From NCBI GenBank assembly GCA_045660565.1, contig JAZRDX010000050.1:1-19433 (forward strand): a DNA stretch of 19,433 nucleotides, given 5' to 3'. Positions within the stretch are counted from its first letter, which is position 1. Each line of letters begins with the position of its first letter. Positions 15,854 to 19,433 of the stretch are shown in pieces. The stretch comes from SIG673 sp045660565 (GTDB lineage: Bacteria > Bacillota > Clostridia > Oscillospirales > CAG-272). Both the position numbers and the translations under genes were made by a program. The notes beneath the pieces were generated by a model. That model made no database searches and was not told the origin of the DNA. It worked only from the letters and a program-made list of their open reading frames with translations.

Positions 15854-16612
15854 TTAAAATATATTTTTAACTCCAAGCCCCTTGCAGTGCTCTATCCACT
15901 TTTCGGACGGCTCTTCGTCCGTTACAAGAATATCAATATCCTTTAAATTACAAACTCTTACAAAGGATTTTTTATCAAGCTTACCGCTGTCAACCGCGAG
16001 TATCCTTCTCTCTGCCGAGGAGAACATTGCCTGCTTAATAAGCGTATCCTTTTCGTTTGAATCGGTAACACCGAGCTCGGTATCAACTCCCTTGCAGGAG
16101 CAGATCGCCGTATCAACGTGATAAGATGATATCATTCTTTCAGCCGATGATCCGGTGAGAGCAAGCGCTCCCTCCTTAAGCACTCCGCCCGTCGACAGCA
16201 CCGTCCAATCGGGCTTATCGGCTAGCTCTAAAAGTATCTCGACGGAGTTTGTTATAACCGTCATATTTTTCTTGAATTTAAGCTTCTTTATTATATATAT
16301 AGCGGTAGAGCTTCCGTCAACCATTATCTTTTCGCCGTCGCTGATAAGAGAGGCTACCGTATCCGCTATCTTCTTTTTTTCTTCTACGTTTACTCCGAAA
16401 CGGATTTTATAAGGAAGGTCAAGCGTGCTGTTCTGCACAGACACGGCGCCTCCGTGAGTTTTTGAAGCAAGTCCTTCTTTATCAAGACGCTCAAGGTCTC
16501 TTCTTACCGTTTCCTCGGTTACGTCAAAATCTCTCGCAAGCTCCGCGACTATTACCTTTCCCTCTGCGCCGAGCCTTGACAGGATTTCTCTCCTGCGTTC
16601 AATGGCAAGCAT
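15854..16612 (-). CDS. DeoR-family transcriptional regulator of the microcompartment locus
   Basis: DeoR-type regulators are usually repressors released by a phosphorylated sugar. The 252 residues begin with the family N-terminus (MLAIERRREILSRL), a winged helix-turn-helix at about 18-45 (VAELARDFDVTEETVRRDLE) and the closing THGGAV (52-57). A C-terminal DeoR sensor domain follows, with the typical MVDGSSTAIYI and LVTDEEP stretches. GGAGG directly upstream supports the ATG. It sits inside the operon between the pduT-like gene and ackA. An inverted repeat CCGAAT/ATTCGG flanks a TATAAT just upstream, which suggests a separate, autoregulated promoter. It most likely controls the surrounding genes, and its family points to a sugar-phosphate inducer, but both are inference. 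Confidence 0.9.
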   Translation of the reverse strand: MLAIERRREILSRLGAEGKVIVAELARDFDVTEETVRRDLERLDKEGLASKTHGGAVSVQNSTLDLPYKIRFGVNVEEKKKIADTVASLISDGEKIMVDGSSTAIYIIKKLKFKKNMTVITNSVEILLELADKPDWTVLSTGGVLKEGALALTGSSAERMISSYHVDTAICSCKGVDTELGVTDSNEKDTLIKQAMFSSAERRILAVDSGKLDKKSFVRVCNLKDIDILVTDEEPSEKWIEHCKGLGVKNIF

Positions 16613-16648
16613 TACTTTCCTCCATATTTTAATAGAATATCCCGCTCT

Positions 16649-16677
16649 CCGAATAATTATACCGTTTTCCCATTCGG
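16649..16677 (-). promoter_or_regulatory. Putative promoter and operator of the DeoR-type gene
   Basis: On the minus strand TATAAT (16656-16661) lies between CCGAAT and ATTCGG, a perfect 6-base inverted repeat (plus-strand 16649-16654 and 16672-16677). No good -35 box is visible 17 bases upstream. The repeat geometry, about two helical turns, would suit a dimeric repressor covering its own promoter. Confidence 0.4.
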
Positions 16678-16708
16678 TCTCTGCGGTGCGTAAATTAAAA
16701 TCTTCCGC

Positions 16709-17254
16709 TTAAAGAATGCTATCCCAAAGTCTTGTGTCGGGGCCCGCGATTACAGAGGTATCAAGGAGCAGTCCGTCCTCGACGCCCTGCTTTGCGCGTT
16801 CAATAGCCGCGCTTACCGCAGATACGCTGCCCGTGATAAGAACGTAGGATTTACCGCACATACCCTTTGCAAGTCTTATCTCGATAAGCTCGATAAGGGC
16901 TGTTTTTGCCGCGGTATCCGCCGCTACGACCGCTGACGCCGCCGTAAAGGTCTCAAGTATTCCGAGCGCGCCCTTAGAGGTTATCGGGTTTGCTCCGCAG
17001 ATAGCGGGCTGTACCGATTCGTGAGGCGCTCCGAGGATAAATTTATCAATAAGCATCTGCGGAGCGTACTTTTCCGCGGCTTCAACCGCTGCCTTTACCG
17101 CGCTTATTTCCCCGGAAATGGTGGCAAGGTATTTACCGGGACAAACAGGTCCCGCCTGAACTACCTCGACCTCCGCTGTTTTTAACATAACATCGGTTGC
17201 GGTTATACCGGATGCAACCGTTTTGAATTCAATCATTCCGAGAGCTTTTTTCAT
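16709..17254 (-). CDS. pduT: Tandem-domain BMC-T shell protein of the PduT type (Fe-S site)
   Basis: This is a trimer-forming shell facet protein with two BMC folds, about residues 4-80 (ALGMIEF to GAPHES) and 96-172 (ALGILET to VIAGPD). It matches PduT in length (181; Salmonella PduT is about 184) and plan. The first pore loop is GPVCPGKYL with the cysteine at residue 38, the same position as the cluster-binding Cys of PduT, which holds a [4Fe-4S] cluster at the trimer centre. The second domain has the PduT-like end LLLDTSVIAGPD before a terminal TRLWDSIL. AAAGG upstream supports the ATG. It follows pduS by 63 bases, with a small AAGCC/GGCTT hairpin (17273-17288) in the gap, and precedes the DeoR-type gene. 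PduS and PduT are known partners in electron transfer. Confidence 0.93.
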   Translation of the reverse strand: MKKALGMIEFKTVASGITATDVMLKTAEVEVVQAGPVCPGKYLATISGEISAVKAAVEAAEKYAPQMLIDKFILGAPHESVQPAICGANPITSKGALGILETFTAASAVVAADTAAKTALIELIEIRLAKGMCGKSYVLITGSVSAVSAAIERAKQGVEDGLLLDTSVIAGPDTRLWDSIL

Positions 17255-17272
17255 CTCTTTTAACCTTTCGTA

Positions 17273-17288
17273 AAGCCGTTTTTGGCTT
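17273..17288 (-). other. Small intercistronic hairpin between pduS and pduT
   Basis: AAGCC and GGCTT close a six-base loop just before the SD of the pduT-like gene. It has no T-run and might affect start-site access. Short, so possibly chance. Confidence 0.3.
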
Positions 17289-17317
17289 ATAAATTATTTA
17301 ATCTGTGCAAAAAGAAT

Positions 17318-18640
17318 TTATTTTTTGCTTATAACGACGTATTTATCTGTAACTGCCGTTACCCTTCCGTCTATCGAAGCGTGGATATTAACTCCGAGCG
17401 CTCCTTCCTTTGCCTCCGCTATAACGCTTCCCTTTTTTACCTCGTCTCCTACCTTAACGGTGGCAACCGAGGGCGCTCCGATATGCTGGGAAAGAAGTAT
17501 TTTTACCTTATCGGTACTGAACTCCTCCGTTATCGGTGCGGGTTTATCGTATTTTTTCACTCCGAGCCTTCCCGTCAGTCTATCTACCGAAACGCGTCTG
17601 TACTCGGAAAGGTCATCCTTCGGCAACAGCTCTACCGGTGCGGGTTTTATACCGTTCGCTCTCGCCGCCGCTTTTATCTCGTCTATCAGCGCACGCGGGG
17701 AAAGTCCCTGAGGGCAGGAATAGGTTTCGCAAAGTCCGCATCCCGAGCAGAACATAGCTCCGGGAATTATATTTAAGTCGCCCTTGCCACCGTTTGACAT
17801 TATACGCATAACCATATGCGGCTCGACGGGATAGCCCGCGATATGTCTTGAGCAAAGGTCGGTACAGGAATGACACTGACAGCACACCGACATTGCGCGT
17901 CTGAGTGAAATTTTCGGGTTTCTCTTTTTATTAAGAACCGCGCTGTGGTCCGACGGTAAAACAATTATAGCGTTAGTGGTTTTGGTAACCGGATCCCTTT
18001 TGTTTCCTACCTTACCCATCATAAGACCACCGAATATGCACGTCGGGTCCTCAGTGGTAACTCCACCCGCCATTTTTACAAGCTCGCTAACCTCTGTTCC
18101 CACAGGAACGCGAAGTGTCATCGGATTTTTTACCTCTCCGGCGACGGTTACGAACTTTTCCGTTACCTGCTCGCCCTGAAGCGCTTTGTAAACGTTATAA
18201 ACGGTTTCAACGTTACAGACGATAACTCCGACGGAAATCGGAAGAGCGCCGGGCTTAACTGTTTTTCCGGTTACATCTTTTATAAGTATCAGCTCGTCTC
18301 CCGACGGATAAACCGACTTTAACTTATGTACCGAAAGAGACGGATATTCACCTATCTCATACTGTACCGCCTCAAGCGTGTCTTTATAATGCTCCTTAAT
18401 TGCGACGATACCGTTTTTCGCGCCCACCGCCTTAACGATTTCGGAAAGTGCGCCGAGGATTTCCGCGGCGTACCTTTCAAGCACCTGACGGTGAAGCTTT
18501 AAAAGCGGCTCACATTCGGCACAGTTAAGCACTACCGTTTCAGCCTTATCGGAAAGCTTTGCGTAGGTTGGAAAGCCTGCGCCGCCGGCTCCGACTATAC
18601 CGCTTTCGCGGAGAAGCTCTTTAAGCTTTGAAAGCTCCAT
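17318..18640 (-). CDS. pduS: PduS-like RnfC-type Fe-S flavoprotein of a microcompartment
   Basis: PduS reduces cobalamin or, more broadly, passes electrons from NADH through flavin and Fe-S clusters, and binds PduT. The 440 residues show GIVGAGGAGFPTY (14-26), a nucleotide/flavin-binding glycine loop, then NCAECEPLL (39-47), the SLBB region (about 163-210, with VAGEVKNPMTLRVP) and two cluster motifs. The first is C253-x2-C256-x2-C259-x3-C263 and the second is C298-x2-C301-x2-C304-x4-C309. The C-terminal part (about 385-436, SVATVKVGDEVKKGS) is a lipoyl-like barrel; in RnfC the barrel is at the N-terminus, so this supports PduS. AAGGA upstream supports the ATG. No cobalamin enzyme is in the window, so in this locus it may act as an NADH-regenerating redox carrier. 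The gap before it carries repeats. Confidence 0.93.
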   Translation of the reverse strand: MELSKLKELLRESGIVGAGGAGFPTYAKLSDKAETVVLNCAECEPLLKLHRQVLERYAAEILGALSEIVKAVGAKNGIVAIKEHYKDTLEAVQYEIGEYPSLSVHKLKSVYPSGDELILIKDVTGKTVKPGALPISVGVIVCNVETVYNVYKALQGEQVTEKFVTVAGEVKNPMTLRVPVGTEVSELVKMAGGVTTEDPTCIFGGLMMGKVGNKRDPVTKTTNAIIVLPSDHSAVLNKKRNPKISLRRAMSVCCQCHSCTDLCSRHIAGYPVEPHMVMRIMSNGGKGDLNIIPGAMFCSGCGLCETYSCPQGLSPRALIDEIKAAARANGIKPAPVELLPKDDLSEYRRVSVDRLTGRLGVKKYDKPAPITEEFSTDKVKILLSQHIGAPSVATVKVGDEVKKGSVIAEAKEGALGVNIHASIDGRVTAVTDKYVVISKK

Positions 18641-18665
18641 AACTTGTTCCTTTTTTATTTATAAT

Positions 18666-18726
18666 GCAAATTTAACTTATTTTGAGCGTTTTTTCTGTGT
18701 TGCATTTACCGTAACGCAAATTTAAC
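18666..18726 (-). repeat. Direct repeats and a palindrome upstream of pduS
   Basis: GCAAATTTAAC occurs twice exactly, at 18666-18676 and 18716-18726, 50 bases apart in the same direction. Overlapping the second copy is a 20-base imperfect palindrome, TTGCATTTACCGTAACGCAA (18700-18719), whose arms TTGCATT and AACGCAA pair with one G-U. All lie in the 97-base gap before pduS. An operator or promoter site is possible. Confidence 0.55.
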
Positions 18727-18737
18727 ACAAAATTCTG

Positions 18738-19007
18738 TTAGAACTCGGTAATACCCGTGCCGCTGTCTATAATTCCGACGATAGCGGCATCGATAGGCGC
18801 GCTCTCCTGTCCGCAGCCTATTCTTGCGGCGCTTCCCGTTGCAACGATTACCTTTTCGCCTATACCGGCTCCGACGTTATCAACCGCAACGATACGCTGA
18901 ACCTCGCCCTTTTTCATCTCGGATTCAACTATCATAAATTTACTACCGATAAGCTTTTCGTTCTTTCTTGTGGAAACAACACTTCCAACTACTTTTCCTA
19001 TTAACAT
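18738..19007 (-). CDS. pduN: BMC-P pentameric vertex shell protein (EutN/PduN/CcmL family)
   Basis: This pentamer caps the twelve vertices of the icosahedral shell. The 89 residues show the family pattern: MLIGKVVGSVVSTRKN, LIGSKFMIVE, a VDNVGAGIGEKVIVATGSAAR core (43-62) and the ending PIDAAIVGIIDSG (71-83). The usual length is 85-100. GGAG about nine bases upstream supports the ATG. The next gene on the same strand is pduS, 97 bases on. Upstream is a long 339-base gap back to the BMC-H gene. Only low copy numbers of this protein are needed, so the gap may tune it down against the hexamer. Confidence in the shell role is high; eutN would be an equally valid symbol. Confidence 0.94.
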   Translation of the reverse strand: MLIGKVVGSVVSTRKNEKLIGSKFMIVESEMKKGEVQRIVAVDNVGAGIGEKVIVATGSAARIGCGQESAPIDAAIVGIIDSGTGITEF

Positions 19008-19033
19008 TTTAATATTCTCCGTTCAAGGCATAT

Positions 19034-19045
19034 AACTTATTTTAT
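19034..19045 (-). promoter_or_regulatory. Recurrent 12-base motif upstream of BMC-P
   Basis: ATAAAATAAGTT on the minus strand, 26 bases before the ATG. GATAAAATAAGTT (13 bases) is shared exactly with the region before the solute-binding lipoprotein gene. It may be a -10 region (TAAAAT), but no good -35 box is seen. Confidence 0.4.
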
Positions 19046-19065
19046 CCGCAAACATTCGACAATAA

Positions 19066-19083
19066 TTGCTTAGCTTTAAGCAA
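19066..19083. other. Perfect palindromic hairpin TTGCTT/AAGCAA
   Basis: TTGCTT (19066-19071), six-base loop, AAGCAA (19078-19083). It resembles the TTGC...GCAA palindrome at 18700-18719, so both may be related sites. On the minus strand the following TTATTGT is too weak for a terminator. Confidence 0.4.
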
Positions 19084-19138
19084 AACAAGACAAAATGCGT
19101 CATTTTCGGACATCTGCGCATAAAACAAGTTATTATTG

Positions 19139-19230
19139 TACCGTACAGCTTCTTTTTTTACACCGTACAGTTTTTTACACCGCACAGTTTCTTTTTATAC
19201 CGTACAGTTTCCTTCTATCATACCGTACAA
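19139..19230. repeat. Five degenerate direct repeats, ACCGTACAG type
   Basis: Cores are ACCGTACAG at 19140-19148, 19162-19170 and 19199-19207, ACCGCACAG at 19179-19187, and ACCGTACAA at 19222-19230. Start-to-start steps are 22, 17, 20 and 23 bases. Each is followed by T-rich DNA, often TTTCTTTTTAT. The step is not a multiple of three, so it is not coding. It lies in the gap between the BMC-H and BMC-P genes. Confidence 0.85.
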
Positions 19231-19254
19231 TCTCACGGCATTTTTTATGCGAAA

Positions 19255-19321
19255 TTTTCGGTTTCCCGAGAAGACGCTTCGCGTCAAGAATAACGGAAGG
19301 CTTCCCGGAAAACACCGAAAA
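19255..19321 (-). other. Branched hairpin downstream of the BMC-H gene
   Basis: An outer stem TTTTCGGT (19255-19262) with ACCGAAAA (19314-19321), continued after a bulge by TTCC/GGAA. It encloses two inner hairpins: GACGC-TTC-GCGTC (19273-19285) and GGAA-GGC-TTCC (19295-19305). There is no T-run after it on the minus strand, so it is more like a processing, stability or attenuation element than a standard terminator. It begins about 25 bases past the BMC-H stop. Confidence 0.5.
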
Positions 19322-19346
19322 ATTCTTTGTTAGAACCGCTTACAGA

Positions 19347-19433
19347 TTAGTTAAGAGAAGGAAGAATCTTCTCAACGTCTGCATGAGGACGCGGAATTAC
19401 GTGTACTGCTACGATTTCGCCAAGTCTTGCCGC
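19347..19433 (-). CDS. BMC-H hexameric shell protein (C-terminal 28 residues only)
   Basis: Reading the minus strand from the right edge gives an open frame of 28 codons ending in TAA at 19347-19349. The peptide starts AARLGEIVAVHVIPRPHADV and ends EKILPSLN. GEIVAVHVIPRPH is the hallmark end of the BMC domain in PduA, PduJ and EutM, and the short ILP tail fits the hexamer type. The rest of the protein lies off the window. It would form hexagonal facets with the BMC-T and BMC-P proteins to its left. It could be the end of a BMC-T instead, but the PRPH-x-DVEKILP ending is more typical of single-domain hexamers. It shows that the locus continues to the right. Confidence 0.88.
   Translation of the reverse strand, partial: AARLGEIVAVHVIPRPHADVEKILPSLN

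Noticed and set aside
19139..19230. CRISPR array
   Set aside because: Repeats are only about 9 bases and degenerate, the gaps between cores are 8-14 bases, and no cas gene is present.
19066..19333. Plus-strand ORFs with repeated Tyr-Thr-Val-Gln-like peptides
   Set aside because: They arise from the DNA repeats, whose steps of 17-23 bases are not multiples of three; no SD or homology is visible.

Overview
The window looks like chromosomal DNA from a low-to-mid GC Bacillota, most likely an uncultured gut-type member of the Clostridia. This rests on purine-rich Shine-Dalgarno (SD) sites, sigma-A promoters with TATAAT boxes, AT-rich intergenic DNA, a lipobox-type lipoprotein, a DUF1540 protein and a microcompartment locus. 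Stops include TAA, TAG and TGA (the AraC-type gene ends in TGA), so the standard bacterial code applies. No rRNA, tRNA, CRISPR array or transposase was seen.

Left part, 1-4660 (+ strand): a piece of the division and cell wall (dcw) cluster in the order murF (cut by the left edge), mraY, ftsW, murG. It carries peptidoglycan precursor synthesis from UDP-MurNAc-pentapeptide through lipid I to lipid II, plus a SEDS glycosyltransferase. murD, usually between mraY and ftsW, is absent, and the cluster ends after murG at a strong hairpin whose right arm is duplicated in tandem.

Middle part, 4730-12341: a carbohydrate accessory region. A divergent pair holds an AraC-type regulator (-) and a GH4 melA-type alpha-galactosidase (+) with a near-consensus promoter. 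It is followed by a D-2-hydroxyacid dehydrogenase (+), a membrane-anchored alpha/beta hydrolase (-), an orphan solute-binding lipoprotein (-), a xylose-isomerase-like TIM-barrel protein (-) behind a perfect TTGACA-17-TATAAT promoter, and a small cysteine-rich DUF1540 protein (+).

Right part, 12426-19433 (all - strand, running off the right edge): a bacterial microcompartment (BMC) locus. In transcription order: BMC-H hexamer (only its last 28 codons are in the window), BMC-P pentamer (EutN/PduN type), PduS-like Fe-S flavoprotein, PduT-like BMC-T with the cluster cysteine at position 38, a DeoR-type regulator, acetate kinase, CoA-acylating aldehyde dehydrogenase and the PduL phosphotransacylase. 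The aldehyde dehydrogenase and PduL share near-identical N-terminal amphipathic helices typical of encapsulation peptides. Together they would convert an aldehyde to acyl-CoA, acyl-phosphate and finally acid plus ATP, with PduS/PduT giving a redox route through the shell. The signature aldehyde-producing enzyme is not in the window. The DeoR regulator makes a sugar-phosphate or deoxysugar origin more likely than ethanolamine, but that is inference.

The most unusual non-coding DNA is the 339-base gap between the BMC-H and BMC-P genes (five ACCGTACAG-type repeats and a branched hairpin), the gap before pduS (direct repeats and a palindrome), and a 12-base motif, ATAAAATAAGTT, found in the same place upstream of three minus-strand genes, with a shorter form upstream of a fourth.
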